Assembly: GCF_013744875.1 (NCBI RefSeq)
Contig: NZ_CP059399.1
Coordinates: 372,001-436,000 of the forward strand
Reading direction: 5' to 3'
DNA from: Nocardia huaxiensis
GTDB lineage: Bacteria; Actinomycetota; Actinomycetes; Mycobacteriales; Mycobacteriaceae
Length of the DNA stretch: 64,000 bases
A program made the translations under genes and the position numbers. Positions 8,374 to 15,575 of this stretch are shown here, one piece after another (within the stretch, counting starts at the first letter, position 1; the number at the start of each line of letters is the position of its first letter). The notes under the pieces are model-generated. The model ran no database searches and was not told the DNA's origin. It saw nothing but the letters and a program-made list of their open reading frames with translations.

Positions 8374-9333
8374 GTGGTGTTACGGCGTGTCGGACTGGTG
8401 CTCGGGGGCTGCATCGGCGCGGCCGTGGCGGTGCAGGCCCGCATCAACGGCGCGCTGGGGGAGCGGCTCGGCGATGGAATCGCCGCGGCGGTGATCAGTT
8501 TCGGCACGGGCCTGCTGATGCTGGCCATCGCCTTCGCGGTGAGCGGACGACTCCGTGCCGGAGTGGGCGGAGTCCGCACGGCGCTGTCGGCGGGAAAGCT
8601 GCGCTGGTGGCAGTTGCTCGGCGGATTGTGCGGGGCGTTCTTCGTTGCCTGCCAGGGGCTTACGGTGGCGGCGATCGGCGTCACGGTCTTCACGGTGGCC
8701 GTGGTGGCGGGGCAGTTGGTGAGCAGCCTGGTGGTGGATCGGCTGGGCGTGGGGCCGAGCGGCCGGACACCGGTGACCGGATTGCGTGCCGCGGGAGCGG
8801 GTTTGGCGCTGGTGGCGGTTCTGCTGGCGGTGACCGGACGGTCCGGCGGCTCCGGCGGCCTGTCCGTGCCGGAGTCGTTCCGGGGTGGCCCGCAGGTGTT
8901 GCTGATCGTCTTGCCGTTGCTGGCGGGACTCGGTGTGGCCTGGCAGCAGGCGGTGAACGGCAGGGTCGGGGCCGTGGGCGGACCGGCCTCGGCCACACTG
9001 GCGAATTTCACGACGGGAACGATCGGCCTGCTGCTGGTGGAGGCGGTGCTACTGGCCGGAAACGGCTGGCCCGCACGGTTTCCGGACCAACCGTGGCTGT
9101 ATCTCGGCGGCGTCATCGGCGTCGCGTTCATTGCGCTGGCCGTGGTGGTGGTGCGCTGGATCGGGGTGCTGCTGCTCGGCCTGACCTCGGTGGCGGGCCA
9201 GCTGCTGATGGCGCTGCTGCTGGATGCGGTGGCGCCCAGCGGGTCCGGTGTCACCGCGACCGCGGTCGCGGGATGCGTGCTCACATTCGTCGCCGTCGGC
9301 CTCGCCGCGCGGACCGGCGCGGGCGAGGCGTAG
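8374..9333 (+). CDS. DMT-superfamily transporter, YdcZ/DUF606 type
   Basis: About 319 residues that are almost wholly hydrophobic, with ten predicted membrane segments in two similar halves of five. The first half starts VGLVLGGCIGAAVAVQARINGALGERLG and the second LLIVLPLLAGLGVAWQQAVNGRVGAVGG; the (Q/N)xxxNG pattern at equivalent places is typical of the YdcZ family. These are thought to be inner-membrane exporters of small molecules, with substrate unknown. The start is placed at GTG 8374 (GTG 8377 also possible), because further upstream the sequence is hydrophilic and unlike the family. It is divergent from the DUF805 pair. Confidence 0.85.
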   Translation: MVLRRVGLVLGGCIGAAVAVQARINGALGERLGDGIAAAVISFGTGLLMLAIAFAVSGRLRAGVGGVRTALSAGKLRWWQLLGGLCGAFFVACQGLTVAAIGVTVFTVAVVAGQLVSSLVVDRLGVGPSGRTPVTGLRAAGAGLALVAVLLAVTGRSGGSGGLSVPESFRGGPQVLLIVLPLLAGLGVAWQQAVNGRVGAVGGPASATLANFTTGTIGLLLVEAVLLAGNGWPARFPDQPWLYLGGVIGVAFIALAVVVVRWIGVLLLGLTSVAGQLLMALLLDAVAPSGSGVTATAVAGCVLTFVAVGLAARTGAGEA

Positions 9334-9415
9334 CCGCGCTCGCGGGGCGGTCGCGTCGAATATTGTTCTGCTGATTCATGTTTCGTTGCCAGGGCGGTTG
9401 TGTCATGGTGCGGTC

Positions 9416-10435
9416 ATGCTGATCGACTACATGGTGTGGGCGGCGCGGCTGGCGCTGAGCGCGGTTTTCGGATTGTCGGCGTGGGCGAAGTTCATCGATC
9501 TGCCGGGCACGCGGAAGGCGGTGGGGGAGTTCGGGATCGCGCTGCGTTGGGTGCCGTGGGTGGCGTGGGTCCTGCCGACCGGTGAAGCGGTGGTGGCGGT
9601 CGCGGTGTTGCCGCCGTGGACGGCGGTCGGTGGCGCGGCGCTGGCCATCACGCTGCTGGGCGTGTTCACCGCGTCGATGGTGCGCCTGCTGCGTGCCGGG
9701 AAGCGGCCGGCCTGTTCGTGTTTCGGGTCCGTGAGTGCGACGCCGATCGGGTGGGACACCGTGGCGCGCAATGGCGGGCTCGGGCTGCTCGCACTGCTCG
9801 TGCTGGTGGGGACGGCGGCGCGGCCGCACGTCCCGGGTGTGCTGCCGGTGGATCATGCCGTGGGCATGGCGGTGGGGGCCGTGCTGGTGGCGGTCCTGAT
9901 GTGGCTGGGCGGTCTGGTGTTCGAGTTGCGCCGCAGGCTGGATCAGCAGGTGTTGTCGACGTTGGGTGCGGAGGGTCTGCCGGCGGGTGCGGTGGCTCCC
10001 GAGTTCGAGTTGGCGCGCACCGATGGCGGCCGCACGGATCTGGCGGAGCTGCTGGCCGGGGGCCGTCAGCTGCTGCTGGTGTTCGTGCATCCGGCGTGCG
10101 AGATGTGTGCCGCGCTGGCCCGGGAGCTGCCGCGCTGGCATGCCCGCACCGCCGGGGTGCTGACCATCGCGGTGGTGGGCAATGGCGAGGTGGCGGAGTA
10201 CACCGAATGGAAGTCGCGGCAGCAGTTGGGCGGGATTCCGGTTCTGGTGCAGCAGGGAAACGAGGCGTCGCTGCGGTATCGCGTGCGCGGCACCCCTTCC
10301 GCGGTTCTGATCGGTGCGGACGGCAGGGTAGCGGCCCCGGTGGCGCGCGGTGCGATGGCGATACGCGACCTGATTGTGCAGTCGAAACGGACTGTGCCCC
10401 GGTCGAATCCGGAAAGAAACGGGTCGGTTCTCTAA
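9416..10435 (+). CDS. MauE/DoxX-like membrane domain fused to a thioredoxin-fold domain
   Basis: About 339 residues. The N-terminal half (residues 1-165) has four or five membrane helices of the MauE type (start MLIDYMVWAARLALSAVFGLSAWAKF; conserved CSCFG in the loop). A linker helix then leads into a periplasm-facing redoxin domain (about 190-320) with the active site HPACEMC, C228 and C231, and the cis-Pro region RGTPSAVLIG. MauE proteins supply reducing power or assist disulphide formation of exported proteins, so this looks like a one-polypeptide redox relay across the membrane. ATG 9416 is chosen since residues upstream are Arg/Ser-rich and unlike a signal. The 82-bp gap to the transporter upstream leaves operon status open. 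Confidence 0.85.
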   Translation: MLIDYMVWAARLALSAVFGLSAWAKFIDLPGTRKAVGEFGIALRWVPWVAWVLPTGEAVVAVAVLPPWTAVGGAALAITLLGVFTASMVRLLRAGKRPACSCFGSVSATPIGWDTVARNGGLGLLALLVLVGTAARPHVPGVLPVDHAVGMAVGAVLVAVLMWLGGLVFELRRRLDQQVLSTLGAEGLPAGAVAPEFELARTDGGRTDLAELLAGGRQLLLVFVHPACEMCAALARELPRWHARTAGVLTIAVVGNGEVAEYTEWKSRQQLGGIPVLVQQGNEASLRYRVRGTPSAVLIGADGRVAAPVARGAMAIRDLIVQSKRTVPRSNPERNGSVL

Positions 10436-10543
10436 ACCTGTTGGTACGCAATCGAATTCGTCACGAATGCCTTATTCGTGAGGCTTACCATCGAAAGGCA
10501 AGGTTCCACCCGTCCACCCGACCGCATAAGCGAGGGAATCATC

Positions 10544-10879
10544 ATGGCGGACTTCGCATTCACCGATTACTCCGGCAAGGAATTCGTCATCCGGCTGGAG
10601 AACGAACAGCGCATCGCCGAGGCGAGGCGCATCCTCTCCGGTGAGGAAACCATGTCGACCCACGTCATGGGCCGGATCCGGAAGACCCGGGCCGAATACA
10701 ACCCGGGCTGGAATTTCCATCTGGATCCGGAAACCATCACGTTCTTCACCGTCGCCATCGAGGTGTGCGACTCCAGCATCACCTATGTCGAGGACCATCT
10801 CGACGAGGTGTGCGGCGCATTCCTGCCCGGCTGCTTCTGGTGTCCGTGGTCGTCGCGACTGACCCGCGAAATCAGCTGA
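10544..10879 (+). CDS. BP74 N-terminal-domain protein
   Basis: 111 residues, start at ATG 10544 with GAGGG 9 nt upstream. The sequence (MADFAFTDYSGKEFVIRL, then TMSTHVMGRI, YNPGWNFHLDPETITFF, EVCDSSITYVEDHLDEVCGAFLPGCFWCPWSSRL) matches the small domain first described at the N-terminus of the Dictyostelium calmodulin-binding protein BP74 and found alone in actinobacteria, often with a signal peptide. Here there is none, so the protein is cytoplasmic or non-classically exported. Four Cys near the C-terminus (EVCD, EVCG, GCFWC) could form disulphides or bind metal. The biochemical function is unknown. The gene ends before a hairpin shared with the convergent Rieske gene. Confidence 0.8.
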   Translation: MADFAFTDYSGKEFVIRLENEQRIAEARRILSGEETMSTHVMGRIRKTRAEYNPGWNFHLDPETITFFTVAIEVCDSSITYVEDHLDEVCGAFLPGCFWCPWSSRLTREIS

Positions 10880-10892
10880 CGGGTCTAGGAAA

Positions 10893-10923
10893 ACTCCGGT
10901 CGGCGCCCCTCGCCGGCCGGAGT
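10893..10923. terminator. Terminator hairpin between convergent genes
   Basis: ACTCCGGTCGGCG and CGCCGGCCGGAGT pair as a 13-bp stem with one mismatch around a CCCCT loop. The AAAA to its left reads as a U-tract for the minus-strand Rieske gene, so it should terminate that gene and probably the BP74 gene too. Confidence 0.75.
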
Positions 10924-10931
10924 CGTGTGTC

Positions 10932-12473
10932 TCAGAGTTTGCGCGACCGCAGTTCGTGGCCCTTGGAGGTCTTGCAGCGGCCCGATTCCAGATCCCACTG
11001 CCAGCCGTGCAGGTTGCAGGTCAGCGTATTGCCTTCTACCACACCGAATTTCGACAGATCGGCCTTGAGGTGCGGGCAGCGGCGCTGCACTTCCCAGCCG
11101 TCGAGTTCGGTGGAGGCGGAATCGTCGTGGGCCTCGGAGAACCAGCCGTCGGCGTAGGCGATGCGCTCATCGGTGAGGCATTTGAAGAAGGTGTAGAGGA
11201 ATTCGTTGTATCCGCCGATGCGCCAGGTGGTGAAGCGCGTCGACAGGAAGATGGTGTTCACCCAGTCGGGTTCGTTGTCGCGCAGCACGGTGCGCACCAG
11301 CTGCTTGTCGATGCGGAATCCGTAGCGGTGCTTGCCTTCTCCCTCGACGGGCTCGCGCACCACACGCTTGGGGAAGTCGAGCACCACGGTCTCGTCGCCC
11401 ATGACCAGGCTGACCGGGTAGCCGATGCCGTCGCAGATGAGGTCGCTCTGCGCCATGATCGGCTCGAACAGTTCCTTCAGCTGCGGCAGCAGCGGGGTGC
11501 CGTCTTCGACTGCCCACGTGGCCTTTTCGGCCGCGAGCACCGGGGCCATGCGCTGGGCCATGTCCTCGATGTAGGCGGCCTTGTCGCGGTAGACGGTGTC
11601 CGGGTCGGTCAGGTGGGTGACCGAGATCAGTTCCTTGCCACGCAGATCCGCGGTCGAGCCGGGGATCATGAGCAGCCCGCCCTCGTTGCCGTGGATCTTC
11701 ATCTGTTCGAGGAAGACGATCTGGTCGGGGAAGATATTGCCCTCGTCGCCGCGGTCGTCGTTCAGATACCGCAGCTCGTCGTCGAGGAACACCGGCGGGC
11801 CGGCGGACGGCACCACCCAGGTGGCGCCGACCTGCTCGATGTAGGAGCGGGCGCGGTCCATGCCGCGCTGCCGCTTCTGCTTGCCGAAGTTGGACTTGGT
11901 CTTGGCCGGAATGTCGTAGACCATCGGGTACCAGATGGCGCCGGAGTACTGCAGCAGGTGGATGTCCACGTGCCCGAACGCGTCGTGCAGCACATCCATG
12001 TCAACCGGCCGCGCGTCGTTCATGTTGAAGCACACGGTCTCACCGTCGGAGACGACGAGCCCGGAGTCGCCGATGGGCCCGTCGGCCGGCGCGCGTAGCG
12101 CGATGATCATGACGTCCAGGTCGCCGCCCGGACCGGTGATCGTGTGCTTGACCGAATCCTCGGTCTCCACGAACTTGTGGAAGCCGAGCTTCTCCAGTTC
12201 CCGCTTCAGATCCGGCACCGGGTAGTCGGGCAGCAGGACGGTGGTGTCCTTGTTCACCTTGTCCGCGAGGAGCTGGGCGTCCCAGTGATCGCGGTGCAGG
12301 TGTGAGACGTAGAGGAAATCGCAGTTGCCGAGCTCGTCCCAGTCCAGCTGCGTGTTGTCGGGGAACGGGAACCACGATCCGAAATACGCCGGGTTGACCC
12401 ATGGATCGCAGAGGATCGTCCCGGCCTTGGTACGGATGTGGAATCCGGCGTGTCCGACGCTGGTGATCTGCAC
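10932..12473 (-). CDS. Metallo-beta-lactamase fold / Rieske [2Fe-2S] fusion protein (Rv3818-like)
   Basis: 513 residues. The N-terminal part is an UlaG-like metallo-beta-lactamase fold with the metal motif HLHRDH (H58, H60, D62, H63). The C-terminus is a Rieske domain with CPH (C466, H468) and CNLH (C486, H489), 17 residues apart between the two pairs as is typical. The same two folds occur in reverse order in CMP-N-acetylneuraminate hydroxylase, and the M. tuberculosis counterpart is Rv3818, which also lies close to the acyltransferase and galactan locus. An electron-transfer-fed hydroxylase is plausible, but the substrate is unknown. There is no signal peptide. Start at ATG 12473, with GGGAGG just upstream on the coding strand. 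Confidence 0.9.
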   Translation of the reverse strand: MQITSVGHAGFHIRTKAGTILCDPWVNPAYFGSWFPFPDNTQLDWDELGNCDFLYVSHLHRDHWDAQLLADKVNKDTTVLLPDYPVPDLKRELEKLGFHKFVETEDSVKHTITGPGGDLDVMIIALRAPADGPIGDSGLVVSDGETVCFNMNDARPVDMDVLHDAFGHVDIHLLQYSGAIWYPMVYDIPAKTKSNFGKQKRQRGMDRARSYIEQVGATWVVPSAGPPVFLDDELRYLNDDRGDEGNIFPDQIVFLEQMKIHGNEGGLLMIPGSTADLRGKELISVTHLTDPDTVYRDKAAYIEDMAQRMAPVLAAEKATWAVEDGTPLLPQLKELFEPIMAQSDLICDGIGYPVSLVMGDETVVLDFPKRVVREPVEGEGKHRYGFRIDKQLVRTVLRDNEPDWVNTIFLSTRFTTWRIGGYNEFLYTFFKCLTDERIAYADGWFSEAHDDSASTELDGWEVQRRCPHLKADLSKFGVVEGNTLTCNLHGWQWDLESGRCKTSKGHELRSRKL

Positions 12474-12518
12474 GAGCTATCTTCCTCCCTGACCGTTACC
12501 AGCCACCCAGCCTAACGG

Positions 12519-13334
12519 CTAGCCGGATACGTCGCCGATGCAGTAGCCGTCGACGCCCGACTTCAGGGTGAATGTCTGCTTCGTTCGGACGCCGGTACGG
12601 GTGGTGACCGGCACCGATACCGTGATGTACCCGTTCCGCGGCCACTCGGACTTGATGTCCTCGTCCACGAATCCCTTGATGCCGACCGGTGTCCGCGCAC
12701 CCGACGCCATGGGCGGTATACCCGGTTTACCGGTGGTCTTCGGATCCCAGCCGGAATCGGCCGGGCAGAGCAGCGGATACGCGGTCTCGGTATCGGCCGC
12801 GTTCAGGGGGCTTCCCACCGCGCGCGACAGATAACGCCGCACGGTGTGCCGCGCTTCGGCGGCGTCGAAGGCGATCTCCTCGCCGCTGCCGAAGACATAA
12901 GGACACGCGTACCCGGTCGCGATATCCCGATCCCGGGCCGCCACCGTGACCGCGGCCGTCCGCCACACCACCATGCCGCCCTCGCGCGCACCGGGTGCCA
13001 CGATCGCCTCGAAAATCGGTGCGGGCTCGGCATACATGGTGCGGACATGGTGCGGCGCCATGGTCCAGCACCGGTCCGCCATCCCGTCGATCCCGTGTTC
13101 GCGCAGGTCCGCGGCCCAGCGGCCGACCGCGGCGGTCCCGGGCGCGGGTTCCGGCATTCTCGACACCGTGGGCGCGGCGACCGTCCGAGGTCCGTCGCCC
13201 GGGATCCCCACCACCGAATCGCAGCCCGCCACCACGGCTGCCGCGATGACGGTCAGTGCGAGATTCCGCGCCGGCCCTCTTCCGAGCAGTCCCCTGCGGA
13301 CGTTTCCACGCAGTGCTGTTCGGCCGTATTCCAC
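12519..13334 (-). CDS. Putative lipoprotein of unknown function
   Basis: 271 residues from GTG 13334, with AAAGGG about 9 nt upstream. The signal has a long basic n-region, a hydrophobic stretch LALTVIAAAVVAG and then C38, a lipobox-like site (VVAGC). The mature part has Cys residues (RCWTM, ACPYVF, LLCPAD, GYCIG) suited to disulphides outside the cell, and a C-terminal stretch EWPRNGYITVSVPVTTRTG that looks like a beta-sandwich. No family is recognised. It is divergent from the acyltransferase (74 bp apart) and ends 45 bp before the start of the Rieske fusion gene on the same strand, so the two may be co-transcribed. Confidence 0.75.
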   Translation of the reverse strand: MEYGRTALRGNVRRGLLGRGPARNLALTVIAAAVVAGCDSVVGIPGDGPRTVAAPTVSRMPEPAPGTAAVGRWAADLREHGIDGMADRCWTMAPHHVRTMYAEPAPIFEAIVAPGAREGGMVVWRTAAVTVAARDRDIATGYACPYVFGSGEEIAFDAAEARHTVRRYLSRAVGSPLNAADTETAYPLLCPADSGWDPKTTGKPGIPPMASGARTPVGIKGFVDEDIKSEWPRNGYITVSVPVTTRTGVRTKQTFTLKSGVDGYCIGDVSG

Positions 13335-13393
13335 GCGTGCGAACCCTTTCCGTCGATGTAACGTCGATCACTGGTCACCCGTACCGCAGCGGC

Positions 13394-13399
13394 TACGCT
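13394..13399 (+). promoter_or_regulatory. Possible -10 element, leaderless acyltransferase gene
   Basis: TACGCT lies 9 nt before GTG 13409, and no ribosome-binding site is present between them, consistent with a leaderless transcript. Weak evidence taken alone. Confidence 0.35.
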
Positions 13400-13408
13400 A
13401 ACGAACTT

Positions 13409-14152
13409 GTGGAACCCGTCTACTTCCCGATCATCGGGCTCGCTCGTACCGTGTTCGCACTGCAGGGGCTGAAGTTCACCGTCACCGGTGACGAAAACAT
13501 TCCCGCGCAGGGTGGCGCGGTCATCGCGATCAATCACACCGGCTACATGGACTTCACCTACGCCGGCCTCCCCGCACGCACGTCCAAGCGGTACATCCGG
13601 TTCATGGCGAAGAAGGAAGTCTTCGACAATTCGATCTCCGGACCGATCATGCGGGCGCTCAAGCATATTCCGGTGGATCGGGCGGCCGGCGCGGACTCCT
13701 ACCACGAGGCGGTGAACCGGCTGAAAGCCGGCGAATTGGTCGGCGTCTACCCCGAGGCGACCATCAGCCGCAGCTTCGAGTTGAAGGAATTCAAGTCGGG
13801 CGCGGCGCGCATGGCCATCGAGGCGAACGTGCCGATCATCCCCATCGTCATCTGGGGCGCGCAGCGGGTCTGGACCAAGGGCCACCCGAAACGCCTGGGC
13901 CGCACCAACACCCCCATCTCCATCGAGGTCGGCGCGCCCATCGCCCCCTTCGAACCGGCCTCGGAACTCACCGAGAAGCTGCACAGCACAATGGAAGCCA
14001 TGCTCCTGAACGTGCAGCGGGACTACGTGCACGAGCCCGGCGCCTACTGGGTCCCCGCCCGCCTCGGCGGCAGCGCGCCCACGCTGGAGGAGGCCAACGA
14101 GCTCGATCGTGCCGAAGCGGCCGAGAAGGCGGCGCGCCGCAGCGGTCAGTAG
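13409..14152 (+). CDS. 1-acylglycerol-3-phosphate acyltransferase-like (PlsC family)
   Basis: About 247 residues. The PlsC acyltransferase motifs are visible: NHTGYMD (HX4D with H43 and D48), the substrate-binding Arg region DRAAG, YPEATIS in place of the usual PEGT, and VPIIPIVIWGAQ. It transfers acyl groups from acyl-CoA or acyl-ACP to lysophospholipids or related acceptors at the membrane. It matches the M. tuberculosis Rv3814c-Rv3816c group, which occupies the same neighbourhood and has three paralogues where this window has one. The start at GTG 13409 gives the family N-terminus (MEPVYFPIIGLAR); upstream codons are basic and atypical. Acceptor specificity is unknown. Confidence 0.9.
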   Translation: MEPVYFPIIGLARTVFALQGLKFTVTGDENIPAQGGAVIAINHTGYMDFTYAGLPARTSKRYIRFMAKKEVFDNSISGPIMRALKHIPVDRAAGADSYHEAVNRLKAGELVGVYPEATISRSFELKEFKSGAARMAIEANVPIIPIVIWGAQRVWTKGHPKRLGRTNTPISIEVGAPIAPFEPASELTEKLHSTMEAMLLNVQRDYVHEPGAYWVPARLGGSAPTLEEANELDRAEAAEKAARRSGQ

Positions 14153-14163
14153 ACCGCACCGCG

Positions 14164-14196
14164 CGGCTGCCGTCGAGTGTTCTTCGGCGGCAGCCG
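14164..14196. terminator. Hairpin after acyltransferase gene
   Basis: CGGCTGCCG and CGGCAGCCG form a perfect 9-bp stem 11 nt after the stop codon, with a 15-nt loop and no clear U-tract. Probable terminator of the GC-rich kind. Confidence 0.5.
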
Positions 14197-14312
14197 AATT
14201 CGTTCAGAGCCCGTTCCTCGCGTGTCTGTAGGTGTTCACCTGCGGGTATAGCGTGGAGGAATGACGTGAAATACCGGTCGGTTGCATGCCGGTAGCTCAG
14301 GGGGATCTCTGG

Positions 14313-14867
14313 ATGAATACGCGCACTCTCGGACTGGCGGTATCCAGCGCCGCCGTCGGCATCGGCCTGGTTGTCGTGGGATGTGCCCGCACCATCGATG
14401 GCACGCCGGTGGTCAACGAAACCGACCGGCTCGCTCACTTTTCCTCGGTGGCGAGTTCATCGTCCGCCGCGTCCAGTTCCGCAGCGGCCGCCAGCACCTC
14501 CCGCGCCGCCACCATGAAGACCGACGCCTGCGCGGCCTTCACCGCCGGCGTCCTGGACGTCACCCAGAAATGGGAAGTGATCACCGGCATCCTGGACAGC
14601 GGCGGAGACTGGCGGGCCCTGCAGGGCCCCTCCCGCGACTGGGCGACCGCGCTCAGCACCGCGGCCGGCAATATTCAGGCCGTCCTGCGCACCGACGCCT
14701 CCATCACCGCCCCCTGGCGCGCCCCCCTCACCGAATACGTCGATGCCGCAAACGGATTCGCCGCCATCATCAGCAGCATGCTGCTGGGCGGCGCGAGCGA
14801 CGCCTTCACCCCCGCGGCCACCCGCTACGACGACGCCACCTCGGCCGCGGCGATCGCCTGCCAGTGA
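14313..14867 (+). CDS. Putative lipoprotein with Ser/Ala-rich linker
   Basis: 184 residues from ATG 14313, preceded by GGGGGA 8 nt upstream (ATG 14286 is possible but lacks a site). The signal MNTRTLGLAVSSAAVGIGLVVVGC ends in a lipobox with C24. A Ser/Ala linker (about 45-66) then leads to a helical domain beginning TDACAAFTAGVLDVTQKWEV and ending AAAIACQ, where two Cys could pair. This layout (lipid anchor, flexible linker, small helical domain closed by a disulphide) is common among actinobacterial surface lipoproteins. No function can be assigned. It converges on the ABC operon. Confidence 0.75.
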   Translation: MNTRTLGLAVSSAAVGIGLVVVGCARTIDGTPVVNETDRLAHFSSVASSSSAASSSAAAASTSRAATMKTDACAAFTAGVLDVTQKWEVITGILDSGGDWRALQGPSRDWATALSTAAGNIQAVLRTDASITAPWRAPLTEYVDAANGFAAIISSMLLGGASDAFTPAATRYDDATSAAAIACQ

Positions 14868-14918
14868 CGCACCGCTGCCAGTGACGTGACCGCTGCCGTC
14901 GACAGTGCGCCCGCCGCC

Positions 14919-15575
14919 TCAGCTCGGATCGGACCCGCGAATCGCCGCCAGCCACACCGCCGTTGCCGCGGCGACCACCGTGGCCCCCACGAAAGCCGCC
15001 GTCCCGCCCCCGTCCACGTACACCCACAGCAGCCCCGCCACCGGCGCCGCCACCGCCGACTGCGCATCCAGCAGCAGCCGCCGCCCGACCCGGTTCGCCC
15101 GCGCCGCAAGCACACCCGCCTCCGGATCCACCCGCCCCGGATTGTCGATCAACCGCCCCTGCGGTTCGATATCCCGCGCCCGCCCCGCCGGATACACCCG
15201 AAGATCCCCGACCCGCACGGCCCGCGAAGACAATTCGGCCGTCCCCTGCGTGAGCGACACCAACCCCGGATCGAAATACACCGGCAACCACCGAGTCCGC
15301 CCACCGAGGGTGAACTCCAGCCAAGACCGGCTCACCAGCCGATACTGCTGCCGCACCCGCCGCACCCCCACCTCCCGCCCCGGCAACCCGTTCGGCACCC
15401 ACCCGACCGCCATCCCGATCCGAAACACGCTGTACCCCACAATGACCAACGCCACCGTGCCCAGCATGGCCACCTGGTCCGGATCGGCGAACGGCGCCCA
15501 GATGAGACAACTCACCAGGGCGCCGATCGTCACGACAACCGGATAGGCCAGCGGATGACCCATCCGGGAACTCAC
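14919..15575 (-). CDS. Membrane protein of unknown function, last gene of the ABC operon
   Basis: 218 residues. Two hydrophobic helices open the protein (LAYPVVVTIGALVSCLIWAPF and VAMLGTVALVIVGYSVFRIGMAVGW). A soluble beta-rich domain of about 100 residues follows, including RSWLEFTLGGRTRWLPVYFDP, of a type that resembles bacterial PH-like modules. Two more helices close it. The start is taken at GTG 15575, where GTGA overlaps the stop of the upstream substrate-binding protein gene, implying translational coupling; ATG 15563 would be the next choice. Coupling suggests a link to peptide uptake, but nothing in the sequence shows what it does. Confidence 0.75.
   Translation of the reverse strand: MSSRMGHPLAYPVVVTIGALVSCLIWAPFADPDQVAMLGTVALVIVGYSVFRIGMAVGWVPNGLPGREVGVRRVRQQYRLVSRSWLEFTLGGRTRWLPVYFDPGLVSLTQGTAELSSRAVRVGDLRVYPAGRARDIEPQGRLIDNPGRVDPEAGVLAARANRVGRRLLLDAQSAVAAPVAGLLWVYVDGGGTAAFVGATVVAAATAVWLAAIRGSDPS

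Noticed and set aside
7707..9284. One long minus-strand frame joining DUF805 to an upstream extension
   Set aside because: The part above 8276 is Ser/Thr/Pro-rich shadow sequence opposite the YdcZ-type gene. The real start is ATG 8276 with a strong ribosome-binding site.
14288..14330. tRNA-like start GCCGGTAGCTCAGGGGGAT
   Set aside because: It resembles a tRNA acceptor/D-arm, but no anticodon arm, T-loop (GTTCGA) or closing acceptor strand follows. It is the ribosome-binding region of the lipoprotein gene at 14313.
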